Assembly (NCBI RefSeq): GCF_000759025.1
Contig: NZ_JPOS01000083.1
Span: forward strand, 124,001-188,000
Reading direction: 5' to 3'
Origin: Phaeodactylibacter xiamenensis
Lineage (GTDB): Bacteria; Bacteroidota; Bacteroidia; Chitinophagales; Saprospiraceae
DNA length: 64,000 nt
In this document: positions 16,504-25,811 of the stretch, one piece after another
How positions within the stretch are numbered: position 1 is the first letter of the stretch
Layout of the letters: each line of letters starts with the position of its first letter
The notes under the pieces: model-generated
Database searches by the model: none
What the model was told of the DNA's origin: nothing
What the model saw: only the letters and a program-made list of their open reading frames with translations
Program-made: the position numbers and the translations under genes

Positions 16504-19293
16504 ATGGATAAGCACCTAATCTTGAAATTAATTGTTGTTGCCCTGTGTACTTTGGTCAGCATTGTTCCGGCTTTCAGCCAAGACTGCAATGTTCAAATAT
16601 TGCCAGGCACCCCGGATACTACTTTATGTTCGGGCGATACGCTTCAATTAACCGCTGTTGCTGAACCAGGGGGTATGCTTATCTGGTCTACCGGGAGCAT
16701 GGATTCGGTGATTAACGTAAGCACTGATGGTACCTATATTGTGACTTTGAATACCGACACCTGCTCTATTAGCGATACTGTCCATGTAACTTTTTCCCCA
16801 ATACCGGAAATCTTAGATTTAAGTAGCTCAACCAGCTGTGAAGGCGACTCCACCTTCTTTACTGCTGTCCTTCAGGCGGACACTTCTGCCATCATTACGT
16901 GGGACTTTGGAGATGGCGACGAAGCGGAACAGCACGGGCTAACCGCTGAGATTTCACACTTCTACGATGAGGCAGGGACATATGATGTAACACTTACAGC
17001 CATGAATAGTGCAGGATGCCGGAGCGTAGATTCTGTATCTGCTGTAGTATTAGGCGTGCCTGAAGTTGCATTGAATGTAGAGGACAACTGTTTCCAGGAC
17101 ACCACCTTTTTCAGTTACGCAATTAATTGTCCTACAGGATCAGACTGTACAACCATCCTTTTCCCAGGAGATGGCTCAAACATTGCGCTCAATTTGGACA
17201 CAGCGCAGTATAGATTTGTTTACGGTACCCCTGATACCTTTCAGGTAGAGCTTTATGTGGAAAGTGCAGGCGGCTGTTTTAATGCGGAAATTTTGGAGCA
17301 AATTGTTTTTCCGATACCTGATGCTGACTTTTTTGGATTGTTGCCTGAGTACTGTCAAGGCGATCCAGCCACCGAGTTAATCCCTGTAGAGCCGGGTGGA
17401 GTTTTCGAGGGGCCTTACCTGGAGACCGTTAATGATACCTCTATTTTTTTTAGCCCAACGGAAGAAGACAGTGATCTGTCGATCTCATATACAGTGACTA
17501 ATGCTTTTAGCTGTTCTTCACGAGTAGAGCAGACAGTGGATAACGTTTATTTTACTCCATCTGTAAGCCTGCAAGGCGACGATGCTTGTTTTATGGAAGA
17601 AAGCGTATTTGAGATCGGGAGTGATTGTGCAGAAGGTGAATGTACACTTTATCTTAATTTGGGAGACGGAGGTGAAGTGGAATTTATAGGTCCGGAAGGT
17701 GATTTTAATTATGAGTATACCTATACAGGTAACCCTGACAGTTTTAATGTGTCCTTGGAGGTCATAACCAGCAATTTCTGTACTAGCACTGCCACAATGC
17801 AGCACCAGGTGTTTCCTGTACCCAGTGCCGTATTCACAGGCCTCGAAGATAGTTATTGCCAGAATGATCCACCTGTAGAGCTGATGCCGGAGCAAACGGG
17901 AGGAGTTTTTACCGGGCCGAACATTAGCTACTCAGCAGATAGCTCGCAGATTTTTTTCAGCCCACAAGACTTTGGAGAAGATATAATCATCGCTTATCAA
18001 ATTGAAAATGAATTTGGGTGCTCGGATGAAAGCACACACTTAATAGAAAATGTATTCTTCACACCTGTGGCAAATATTGTTGCCAATGCGACATGTTTTC
18101 AAGATACGAGTAGTTTTGTAGTTGCAACCATTTGCGACTTGGTACCGTGCGAATGGAGTATAGACTTCGGAGACGGAACAATCATTGATAACCTTTCTTC
18201 CGATATTTCCAATTTTCGGCATTATTACGATGCAGTTGGCTCTTATCCGTTTGTATTCATTGCAGAGACTACGGAAGGGTGTGCTGACACCCTTAGTTTT
18301 AACCAGGAGGTCAACCCACTGCCCAACCCCTCTTTCAATGATGTTTCATCAGCTTACTGTAGTAATGATCCTCCCTTCCCACTAATTCCAGAGCAGACAG
18401 GCGGAACCTTTACCGGGCCCGGTGTCGAGATGCAAGGCGATGGAACGGGGGTGTTTACTCCGGACATACCTGGTGAGAACCTCACGATAAGCTACGAAAT
18501 AACGAATGAATTTCAGTGTACCCAAAGCAGCTCTCAGTCAATAGATAATGTATTTGCAGCCCCGGAAGTTACATTACAGGGCCTGGATATGCAGTATTGT
18601 GAAGGCGATTTGGTGGATACTATCCTTAATCTTCCTGCTGGTGGCGCTTACCTAGGCAACAACCCATATCTCATTGATGAAGTGGAGAGCGATTCTATAG
18701 CGATTTTCATACCCAATACAATCGGGGTGAGTACAGTAACTTACCGATACGAAGATGGTAACTCATGTAGTGATACCTTCTCACTCGAAGTAAGGGTGGA
18801 TAGCTTGCCTGTAGCCAATCTTGGTCCGGACACATCAATATTATCTGGTCAATCAATTACACTTCAAAACGCTGTAGATAATGCAAATTACACCTACGAG
18901 TGGAGTGGGGGAGGAAGTGGTGCAGAAAAGGAAATAGATGGCCCTGGGTTTTATCTCCTCACAGTGATCGATGATGCCAGCGGCTGTAGCTCTAGTGATA
19001 CGATCTACGTAGATTTTGCTAATTCTACATCTGATTTAGCATTAGCCTTGCAGGAGGTGCATGTGTGGCCTAATCCTGTAGCTGACTTTTTAAACCTTGA
19101 TTTTAAGTTTAACTCCTTACCAAAGCAAGAGCTGAATTTAATTATAGTGGATCTATTGGGAAGAGTTATACATCGGCAGCGTTTTCTGCCTGGCTCAAGC
19201 CGAATGAAGGGTATTCATACCGGGCATTGGCCTGCTGGGGTGTACACTTTACAATTAAACAGGACGAGTATAGGAAAGGTCATCAAACGATGA
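16504..19293 (+). CDS. Giant PKD-repeat surface protein with T9SS type-A sorting domain
   Basis: A 929-residue secreted protein with a signal peptide (cleavage near AFSQ). It contains PKD-type domains (ITWDFGDGDEAEQ; CEWSIDFGDGTI) alternating with repeated modules of about 170 residues that start YCQGDP/YCQNDP/YCSNDP and continue to GG-x-FxGP. These contain paired cysteines. The C-terminal 85 residues are a T9SS type-A signal: VWPNPVADFLNLDF, a central VDLLGRVIHRQ strand, and a basic end. It is probably exported and attached to the cell surface. Co-transcription with the transmembrane kinase just upstream suggests it works with that kinase, perhaps as an adhesive or ligand-binding partner. 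Confidence 0.85.
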   Translation: MDKHLILKLIVVALCTLVSIVPAFSQDCNVQILPGTPDTTLCSGDTLQLTAVAEPGGMLIWSTGSMDSVINVSTDGTYIVTLNTDTCSISDTVHVTFSPIPEILDLSSSTSCEGDSTFFTAVLQADTSAIITWDFGDGDEAEQHGLTAEISHFYDEAGTYDVTLTAMNSAGCRSVDSVSAVVLGVPEVALNVEDNCFQDTTFFSYAINCPTGSDCTTILFPGDGSNIALNLDTAQYRFVYGTPDTFQVELYVESAGGCFNAEILEQIVFPIPDADFFGLLPEYCQGDPATELIPVEPGGVFEGPYLETVNDTSIFFSPTEEDSDLSISYTVTNAFSCSSRVEQTVDNVYFTPSVSLQGDDACFMEESVFEIGSDCAEGECTLYLNLGDGGEVEFIGPEGDFNYEYTYTGNPDSFNVSLEVITSNFCTSTATMQHQVFPVPSAVFTGLEDSYCQNDPPVELMPEQTGGVFTGPNISYSADSSQIFFSPQDFGEDIIIAYQIENEFGCSDESTHLIENVFFTPVANIVANATCFQDTSSFVVATICDLVPCEWSIDFGDGTIIDNLSSDISNFRHYYDAVGSYPFVFIAETTEGCADTLSFNQEVNPLPNPSFNDVSSAYCSNDPPFPLIPEQTGGTFTGPGVEMQGDGTGVFTPDIPGENLTISYEITNEFQCTQSSSQSIDNVFAAPEVTLQGLDMQYCEGDLVDTILNLPAGGAYLGNNPYLIDEVESDSIAIFIPNTIGVSTVTYRYEDGNSCSDTFSLEVRVDSLPVANLGPDTSILSGQSITLQNAVDNANYTYEWSGGGSGAEKEIDGPGFYLLTVIDDASGCSSSDTIYVDFANSTSDLALALQEVHVWPNPVADFLNLDFKFNSLPKQELNLIIVDLLGRVIHRQRFLPGSSRMKGIHTGHWPAGVYTLQLNRTSIGKVIKR

Positions 19294-19311
19294 AGGTAGA
19301 GCACAACAACC

Positions 19312-20478
19312 TCACTCTACGGCCCCTTCTTCGTCAGTTTTTATTAGCCGAAACTGGGATTCTCCATTTTCAGAAGATTCAATTCCAGCTATAATAAACC
19401 CTTTGTCACTACTCACTTGGCGACAGGAAAAAACAGCCGTGTTAGCCTTCTCGGACCCTTGGTAGTAACGTTCCCATTCTGTACTCAGACTAGGAGCCCG
19501 GTATTTAAAAGCAGCATACCGTTCCGCGTCAGTACCCCCATCCACGCCTCCGACTACAATGAGTGCTGAGTCTCTGGTTGTAGTGACAAATTGTCCTTTT
19601 TCATTCAGAAAAGGAGAACCTATCTCCCGGCTGTCTAACACATCACCACTTGCTGCGTCATAGATAAAGCAAACTATATCTTCCTGGCCTTGCACCATTC
19701 TGGTAGCAGCGATGGCAATCTCCCCCTCTTTAGTGAGAGAAATATTTGGGGCTCTTGTAGAGTAGGCGTTAGGCAATGCTTCGCGCCATTTGAATTTTCC
19801 ATTCGAATCTACATTATAGAGGATGACTTGCCCATTATTGACCAGACCCGCCATCAGTATGGTGTTTTCGTCATAAAGCATCAGGTCGTAAGCAGCTGCG
19901 CGGTACTCGTATCTTTGTTGCCACAAAAGGTTGCCAGCCGGGTCAAGATGGGACAATAGCACCCAATCTCCACCCAGGCTTTGCCGAAGGCTGCCACAGA
20001 CAAAGAGGCTTGAATCAGGAGCTTGGACGATGTCATGAAACCTAACATATTTTACTGCACCAACTTGCTCTTCAAAATCTGCGAACAAGGACGAGTCAAT
20101 TCTTTCTGCTTCTCCCTGAGCGTTCAGCCACACTAAAAGAGGGTTTCTTGCATCATAGCCAGCAACCAACCAAAACTGTTCCTCTTGTAGAGGGATAATA
20201 GACTGGGCAATGCCAGCTGAAAGAATCGAAAAAGTGGATTGGAGATCACCTAATTCATCCGTAGATAAGACCATCATATCGCCTTCTACTGCGCTGCCGC
20301 CCAACAGATACTCCTTATTATTTTGGGTAGCATAAAATAGGTTGCGAAGTGGAGTCGGGTCCGGAAAAGCTGAGTTCAACCCCCGGTTGAAGGTAATCAA
20401 CTCTCTGCGATCCAGGTTGATCTGTATGCAGGCCGCGAGAAGTAAAACGATTAACGTGCAGGCAATTGTTTTTCCCAT
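19312..20478 (-). CDS. Beta-propeller-like lipoprotein, last gene of the signalling operon
   Basis: A 388-residue lipoprotein (C17 in LLLAAC). The mature protein is made of repeated blade-like segments such as DDMMVLSTDELGDLQ-, FLVCGSLRQSLGGDWVLLSHLDPAGNLLWQQRY- and VGGVDGGTDAERYAAFKY-type strands, comparable to the repeats seen in delta-60/PQQ-like beta-propellers. It ends the 13-gene operon, converging on the PKD protein gene with an 18-base gap. Function is not known; an extracytoplasmic binding or scaffold role fits the fold. Confidence 0.65.
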   Translation of the reverse strand: MGKTIACTLIVLLLAACIQINLDRRELITFNRGLNSAFPDPTPLRNLFYATQNNKEYLLGGSAVEGDMMVLSTDELGDLQSTFSILSAGIAQSIIPLQEEQFWLVAGYDARNPLLVWLNAQGEAERIDSSLFADFEEQVGAVKYVRFHDIVQAPDSSLFVCGSLRQSLGGDWVLLSHLDPAGNLLWQQRYEYRAAAYDLMLYDENTILMAGLVNNGQVILYNVDSNGKFKWREALPNAYSTRAPNISLTKEGEIAIAATRMVQGQEDIVCFIYDAASGDVLDSREIGSPFLNEKGQFVTTTRDSALIVVGGVDGGTDAERYAAFKYRAPSLSTEWERYYQGSEKANTAVFSCRQVSSDKGFIIAGIESSENGESQFRLIKTDEEGAVE

Positions 20479-20482
20479 ATTG

Positions 20483-21832
20483 TTAAAAATCTATTGTAGC
20501 ATGCAATCCAAGCGCTGGAAATGATGCTGGTACAACTGGAGATAACGTCAGTTGTGTTCGGTCTGCAAGTGAAGGATTTCTCAGTTTTTCCGGAATGAGG
20601 GATGCCGTCCTGTCTTCACAGCCAAAGCGTTCATCAAAGAGCCGCTTTTGTTTTCGGTCTTTCTTAAATATAAGCAAGTCATTGGTCAGCCATACCAGAG
20701 CCGCTGCTCCGGTAGCGATCAAAAAATCATGGTGGTCATTATTTGCCGCTTTATACTCAATATCAAGCTCTCTGAGGGTGGTTGCATCGAGGTGCTTATT
20801 GTAGGAGCGGTTACTTCTGATCTTTTTGAAAACTCCGTATCCAAACCCTGCCGCTGTAATACCAGTAATGAAATGCCAGGGTTTAACTTTTCGCTCCTTG
20901 GCAGCAAAATGGTCCCAACCTTTGCCAGGCACCAGATAGGTCCAGGCGGGCACCGGCGTGTATACAATGGAGCTGTCGCATACGCCTAGCGGTGGTGGGC
21001 ATTCGCCGGACTTAATATCCTTACACTCCCCTTTTTTTGAATCGGTGATTCGGGCAATATAAACCCTCCAGCCATAGGTTTTGCTGCCATCATCAGCCTT
21101 TGTTTCTAAATACCGGAGGTAGAAAGACATTTTCTTACAGACGATGTGCCGGCGCATCAGGTTGTTTTTAAAAAAAGTAACTTCCTCTCTGATATATCCT
21201 TCACCGTAGTATACGCAATAATAGTCACGGGGCTTATTTTCTTTAGTGAACTCTGCCCATGGCGGTACACGTCCATTTATGCGCCCAATTTTGTCTTTGA
21301 AGCCTGTAGCCTCCAGCTGAATGGTATCTGTATCATTCAATGACCAACAAACGTTTACCAAACCAGCCTGCTCTTCTCGATAGCGCTGGAGTTGCCGGAT
21401 ATACTCTCCAACTGAGGTAGTTTTACTTTTGATTTCCAGGTTTTCATCCAGAAAAAAGCCTTCATAAGGAATGAAGTCATCATTTTCCAGGCTTCCAAGA
21501 TACTTCCTAATCCGTCTTTCTACTGCCCGTTTGCGCCTACTGCCTACTGCAGAATCTGGAGCAACCAGCACTTCAAAGTACTCCTTGATCCTTTTCAGCT
21601 GACTGGCCGCTTGCTTTTTGTAGGGCAGTAATTCGCCTTTTTTTTCATCAAGACAGAATGATTCGGTTGGGATGGATGGATAGAAGGGCTGACCTGCATG
21701 GCTTGCTGCTTTTGTGATATCTGTAATAAGTGTATCAGGTATAGGGGCCAAAGTAGTGGCTTTCGCAGGTAGCTGTATTTGGATCAACAAGCCTGGCAAT
21801 ATCAGGCTCCACAGTTTTAGAAGTTTTCTCAT
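20483..21832 (-). CDS. Operon membrane protein of unknown function
   Basis: A protein of about 449 residues starting at ATG 21832 with a signal-like N-terminus (MRKLLKLWSLILPGLLI). A GTG at 21853 that overlaps the previous stop codon is the alternative start. The first 300 residues are extracytoplasmic, basic and contain several cysteines (for example GECKDIKSGECPPPLGVC). Two hydrophobic spans follow (around HFITGITAAGFGYGVF and FLIATGAAALVWLTNDLLIF). I recognise no family. Its place between two lipoprotein genes, with spacing of a few bases, ties it to the envelope side of the system. Confidence 0.6.
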   Translation of the reverse strand: MRKLLKLWSLILPGLLIQIQLPAKATTLAPIPDTLITDITKAASHAGQPFYPSIPTESFCLDEKKGELLPYKKQAASQLKRIKEYFEVLVAPDSAVGSRRKRAVERRIRKYLGSLENDDFIPYEGFFLDENLEIKSKTTSVGEYIRQLQRYREEQAGLVNVCWSLNDTDTIQLEATGFKDKIGRINGRVPPWAEFTKENKPRDYYCVYYGEGYIREEVTFFKNNLMRRHIVCKKMSFYLRYLETKADDGSKTYGWRVYIARITDSKKGECKDIKSGECPPPLGVCDSSIVYTPVPAWTYLVPGKGWDHFAAKERKVKPWHFITGITAAGFGYGVFKKIRSNRSYNKHLDATTLRELDIEYKAANNDHHDFLIATGAAALVWLTNDLLIFKKDRKQKRLFDERFGCEDRTASLIPEKLRNPSLADRTQLTLSPVVPASFPALGLHATIDF

Positions 21833-21849
21833 AGGGTTTTGTATTCCTC

Positions 21850-22767
21850 TCACCGGACTTTCATGAAAGACACCAGTCCGGTAGCATTGTCGTATTGGTA
21901 GTCTGCTACCTTGCTAAAGCGGTCCTCAAAGGGGATATCAGCGTATAGGATGTCTATAAATGTCTGCCAGTTGTTACCGCCTCCTTCCTCTGGAATAGAA
22001 AAAGAAGGATTATTGGTAAAATAGGGTTTCAGCTCGTCGACCAGCCGGTCAGGTTCACTCCAGTTCCCGCTGGCATCTGCGCTTTTCACTGCATTGATCA
22101 ATGCAGTAAGTTTTTTGTTGAGCCATTGTTCGCTTACCGTCACCAACACACTATGCTCGAAGGGTATTTCCACATTATCCCAGCTTGCCTGTAGATATAG
22201 TCTTTGTTTTCCCAGCTGATTGAAGGTGGTGCTAATCTGCCCGTTGGGCGCACTGCGCCAGCTACCGCTGGAAAACTTATACTTCCATTGCCATTGGTTC
22301 AACACGTTGCTGCCAGCACCCATAGAAAATTGAGTAGATTCATCCAGATAGGCTACAGAAGGGCTGACGCTTACACTATTCATCAGCCTGTCCCGGTCCG
22401 CAGCGGAAGGGCCAGAGTTAACTGGCTCCGTTTCAGAAATGTCGTCAGGTTCTTGTGGGCCTCCTCTTGGGGTTTGCCCAGATCCGTTTTCTGATCCAGA
22501 AGAGGTGGAATTCCCTGTTTGCGGTTCATCTACTGTCACTTCTTCAGCTTCTTCTACATCGGTATCCGTTCCCCCTTGGCCTTCACCAGGTGAATTTTCG
22601 TCAACCTCTGGTAAGGGGACTCCGTCTACTGGCACCTTGGATCTGCTATCCAACCCTATAGTATCATCCTCCTGGGGTGTCTCGGAGACGCAAGAACTGA
22701 GGGTAGTTGCCACAGTGAGTAACAGGATGCTCAGCAGTTTTATAGTTTTTTGCTTTGGCATGTTCAA
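21850..22767 (-). CDS. Ig-like lipoprotein of the signalling operon
   Basis: A 305-residue lipoprotein (C26 in TTLSSC). A long acidic, Pro/Gly/Ser-rich stalk (about 27-120) leads to an Ig/PKD-like sandwich (about 130-210; SVSPSVAYLDESTQFSM, QWQWKYKFSSGSWRSA, KQRLYLQASWDN) and an alpha/beta tail with NKKLTALINAVKSADASGNW. A surface or periplasmic binding protein is likely. The stop codon overlaps a possible GTG start of the next gene and the start lies one base after the preceding stop, so it is firmly inside the operon. No specific family is recognised. Confidence 0.65.
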   Translation of the reverse strand: MNMPKQKTIKLLSILLLTVATTLSSCVSETPQEDDTIGLDSRSKVPVDGVPLPEVDENSPGEGQGGTDTDVEEAEEVTVDEPQTGNSTSSGSENGSGQTPRGGPQEPDDISETEPVNSGPSAADRDRLMNSVSVSPSVAYLDESTQFSMGAGSNVLNQWQWKYKFSSGSWRSAPNGQISTTFNQLGKQRLYLQASWDNVEIPFEHSVLVTVSEQWLNKKLTALINAVKSADASGNWSEPDRLVDELKPYFTNNPSFSIPEEGGGNNWQTFIDILYADIPFEDRFSKVADYQYDNATGLVSFMKVR

Positions 22768-22768
22768 G

Positions 22769-23683
22769 TTAGTTTTGGTATTTCTCGTTTTCGATATTGT
22801 AGTTAATTCTGTTTTGGCTTCCCTTTGGGAGGATGGTGAAAGTCCGGGTGTTCAGGTTAAGGAATACGGTGACAGCGTTCATTCTTCCATCTTCGGCTTC
22901 AAAGCGGAATACGCCGCCTGGTTCGCAGCCTTTGGAACGGATGCTGTAGACCACGTTATTGCCGCCTTTGATTTTCTGTTCGATTTTCCGAAGGCGGCTG
23001 TCAAACTCTACTTTCGACTTTACCCTTCGCTGGCTTTTTCTGTTATCTGACCTTACTGTGGTGGCAGTGGAAGTCTTGAATTTCATACCTTCGATATTGC
23101 TAAAAGCGCAGTCGGTACTAACTGGAGAAGTGTTCCCGGAAACGGGGCTTAATTGATTATTAGCAGAAGTTGAAGCGTTTTGTGGATTGTCAGTTTCGGA
23201 AGTTGTTTGATTATCAGATTGCCTATCCTGGTTGGGGCGGTGCGTAACTACAAGCGAGAAAAAGCCAGACATCACCTGCGCACTGTATTCCAGCGGTTCA
23301 AGCCCGATAGCGTAATCGCCACTGAGGCCATTGATCAGGATGCTGCCTTCTCCGCCATTTCGAACCGTTTTCGTGCGGACTGTTTCGTTGTCGCCAATTC
23401 TCACAACATGAACTGTCAACTCTTGAATATCCCGGGTAATTGAGACCCATACCCGGTAAGACTGATCGGCACGAAGGTTAAAAAGGGAAAGCCTTGGATC
23501 CTCTCCTCCTTTAGGCAGGATATCGCACTGCATATGCAATAAGCGCTCCCCCCGATTCTCCGCCTGCTGTATAAAGGAGGATGCTTCACTGACTCTTTGC
23601 CTAATGGGCTGTTGTGCGGATACTGCACCGCTGAGTAGGCTGAGTATTATGGTTGCTGTAGTTATAATGGTATACCATCTCAT
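22769..23683 (-). CDS. Secreted beta-sandwich protein, paralogue of the next gene upstream
   Basis: A 304-residue secreted protein (signal ending GAVSAQ). Residues about 35-150 resemble the neighbouring 153-residue protein: an N-terminal helix with a NRGERLL motif, LRADQSYRVWVSITRDIQELTVHVV-type strands and a GDYAIGLEPLEY turn, the layout of pre-peptidase C-terminal-like sandwiches. A Ser/Asn/Gln-rich linker follows, then a C-terminal domain starting near KFKTSTATTVRSDN and ending with strands such as VTVFLNLNTRTFTIL. It lies 16 bases after the 153-residue gene. Function unknown; gene order suggests duplication and extension. Confidence 0.6.
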   Translation of the reverse strand: MRWYTIITTATIILSLLSGAVSAQQPIRQRVSEASSFIQQAENRGERLLHMQCDILPKGGEDPRLSLFNLRADQSYRVWVSITRDIQELTVHVVRIGDNETVRTKTVRNGGEGSILINGLSGDYAIGLEPLEYSAQVMSGFFSLVVTHRPNQDRQSDNQTTSETDNPQNASTSANNQLSPVSGNTSPVSTDCAFSNIEGMKFKTSTATTVRSDNRKSQRRVKSKVEFDSRLRKIEQKIKGGNNVVYSIRSKGCEPGGVFRFEAEDGRMNAVTVFLNLNTRTFTILPKGSQNRINYNIENEKYQN

Positions 23684-23699
23684 GGTGCTAGAGTTAAAG

Positions 23700-24161
23700 T
23701 TAATCAGTAAGGGAGATTAGCATGGCAAACTTTCCATACTCTATACTTTCCTGGTAGCCATAGGCATCAATTACTATACGATACATAGCAGTAGCAGGAG
23801 GCTCAAAATACACTTGCCCCTTTGAACTATCTCCCCGATCCTGTATTTCCATCATCCATTTGTCGTCAATACTGCGGTAGACTCTCAGATCAATGTCTTC
23901 AATTTCATTGCCCTCAGCAAAAGCCAGAATGCGGTACCGTTTACCCAAGGTGAGAAAACGGAATATGTTGCGAACACTGTCCTGGTGTATATTCCCAATA
24001 CTCGCCTGAATGACCCGTTCACCTTTATCAGCTGCATCATCAATGGCTTGCTGCAAATCCCCAATCAAGGCTTTTGCAGAAATACTATTAGTTTGAGATT
24101 GTACAGGGCTGCTCAGTAAAAACAGCAGTGCCGTTATCAGGCCGAAGGGTTTGATGCTCAT
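23700..24161 (-). CDS. Small secreted beta-sandwich protein
   Basis: A 153-residue secreted protein (signal ending SSPVQSQ). The mature part has a helix (IDDAADKGERVIQASI) and then strands (YRILAFAEGNEIEDIDLRVY, GQVYFEPPATAMYRIVIDAYG) typical of PPC-like domains, which often bind or anchor surface proteins. It is related to the first half of the 304-residue neighbour. It follows the kinase gene by three bases, so it is likely made together with the kinase and may touch the kinase's outer domain; that contact is inference. Confidence 0.6.
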   Translation of the reverse strand: MSIKPFGLITALLFLLSSPVQSQTNSISAKALIGDLQQAIDDAADKGERVIQASIGNIHQDSVRNIFRFLTLGKRYRILAFAEGNEIEDIDLRVYRSIDDKWMMEIQDRGDSSKGQVYFEPPATAMYRIVIDAYGYQESIEYGKFAMLISLTD

Positions 24162-24164
24162 AAC

Positions 24165-25799
24165 TTAGTCATTTAAAACTATTCCTTTATAATTCCAAAA
24201 ATGTTGAACCTCTGCTGCAAATTGGTCTTTCCCCTCTACCAGGTCGAAATTTCGGGCCGAAAGCGGTAATGGTTCAAAAATCAGCGTAAATGAAACAGTA
24301 CCGGCAGTACTGAACCTTTGCCCTCCGACTACGCCTTTAAGATCGACTAAGTCATAGTCCCGGCCGTTCGCAGTTAAGTGAAATGCCCCTACGTGATCAG
24401 GACCGTAAACATTACCCCCCTGACAATCACTGACTTGCATTTTTACAATTGTAGCGCTTTCGGTTAGCTCAATGCTCTTGAGGGCAGGCTTACAATGCTC
24501 AGATCTTCTGGGGGGATTCTGAATAAAAATATTACTTCCTGAGTAGAAGCCATTTTGGCTAGTCTTTACGGGCTCCTCACGAGGAGGTGGTTTCTTCTCC
24601 GCTTCCTTTGGTTGCTCCGATTTTACAGGTTTTATAGTAGTTCTGGCTGGAGGTGTCGTAGGGCTCAAAGTAATCTCTTCATAAGCACTAGAATCTCCCT
24701 CGCCAACAGTATCTAATTCAACTACACTACCTGTACCAGAAGTAGAATTTGTATCCGCTTCCCTATTCCAACCTGGATAGGTGGCTATACCGTAAACTGC
24801 TAAAGCGACTATAAGGCTGGCAGCCACACCCAAGTAAGCAGCTTTTTTCCTGGCATAATTAAATATATTAGGCGTTATCCTTACTTTGTCCTTTCCGGGA
24901 ACGGTATTTCCGGGAGGGCGAACAGCAGGGTTAGGGTCTATCCGCCCAAACACTTCTGGCCAATGCCCTGATTTAAGGTAGTGCTGAGCGTACTGGTGTA
25001 ATTTTTCTGCCTTTGGGCGGTCCCAGGGTTGCTGTGCGAGGCATTGCTCAATGATGCGGCTAAGGGCACGGGAGTACCGCCCGGAAAGAGAAGGAGGCTG
25101 CGAATTGGCATATTGCAAGCTGCCACCCATAGAACCAAAGGGAGGCTCGCCCTCAGCTAATTCAAAAAGGGTGGCACCGAGCGCCCAGATGTCGGAGGCA
25201 ATGACGGCCTCTTTCCCCATTTCTTCATTAAAATATTCCGGTGCCCGGTAGGCCATAGGGGTGATGCCAGCATCAGAGTTGGCAATGGAGCCATGCCGGG
25301 CCAGCTGTGAGCGCAGCTCATTGCGCAGATTGGAACTAATACCGAAGTCGCCCAGTAGGTAGTCGCCATCCTCTCCGATCATAATATTATCGGGTTTAAT
25401 ATCCCGGTGGATCAATCGGCGGGCAGGGGCATGTATGTAGTGGAGCGCAGCACCGATATCGCTCATCACTTTGGCGATAAGCCGTTCGCTGGCATTTCCT
25501 GCTTGATTGAGGACTGAGCCTTGGCTACAATAAGGCATGACCAGATAGGGATGGCCTTCGAAAATATCAAACTCTGTGGCTCGCAGCAAATTGTGATGGG
25601 TCAAATGGTAGACTTTGGTGAACTCTTGTCGGAACACCTCGCCCCCTTGCTGATCCAGGCCGGTGTAGATTTTGACAGCTTGCTGAAAACGGGCGCGCTC
25701 ATTATAGACCAACCAGACCTCAGAGAATCCTCCTTGACCTAGCTGCTGCAATAGGCGGTAGCGGTGGGCGAATATGGTCTGAGGTCTTAGGTGTAGCAT
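24165..25799 (-). CDS. Transmembrane Ser/Thr protein kinase with extracytoplasmic C-terminal domain
   Basis: A 544-residue Hanks-type kinase with every catalytic element: glycine loop LGQGGFSEVW (20-29), K43 (AVKIY), HRDIKPDN (131-138, D133), DFG (151-153) and an APE motif (RAPEY). The kinase domain is followed by the SGHWPE motif shared with the 14972 kinase, then a single transmembrane helix near 318-337 (YLGVAASLIVALAVYGI). An acidic, Pro/Thr-rich linker (about 345-415) leads to a C-terminal sandwich domain (about 425-544) outside the cytoplasm. It is placed directly after the PP2C gene (12-base gap), a normal kinase-phosphatase pairing. Confidence 0.93.
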   Translation of the reverse strand: MLHLRPQTIFAHRYRLLQQLGQGGFSEVWLVYNERARFQQAVKIYTGLDQQGGEVFRQEFTKVYHLTHHNLLRATEFDIFEGHPYLVMPYCSQGSVLNQAGNASERLIAKVMSDIGAALHYIHAPARRLIHRDIKPDNIMIGEDGDYLLGDFGISSNLRNELRSQLARHGSIANSDAGITPMAYRAPEYFNEEMGKEAVIASDIWALGATLFELAEGEPPFGSMGGSLQYANSQPPSLSGRYSRALSRIIEQCLAQQPWDRPKAEKLHQYAQHYLKSGHWPEVFGRIDPNPAVRPPGNTVPGKDKVRITPNIFNYARKKAAYLGVAASLIVALAVYGIATYPGWNREADTNSTSGTGSVVELDTVGEGDSSAYEEITLSPTTPPARTTIKPVKSEQPKEAEKKPPPREEPVKTSQNGFYSGSNIFIQNPPRRSEHCKPALKSIELTESATIVKMQVSDCQGGNVYGPDHVGAFHLTANGRDYDLVDLKGVVGGQRFSTAGTVSFTLIFEPLPLSARNFDLVEGKDQFAAEVQHFWNYKGIVLND

Positions 25800-25811
25800 T
25801 TAATTCAAATT

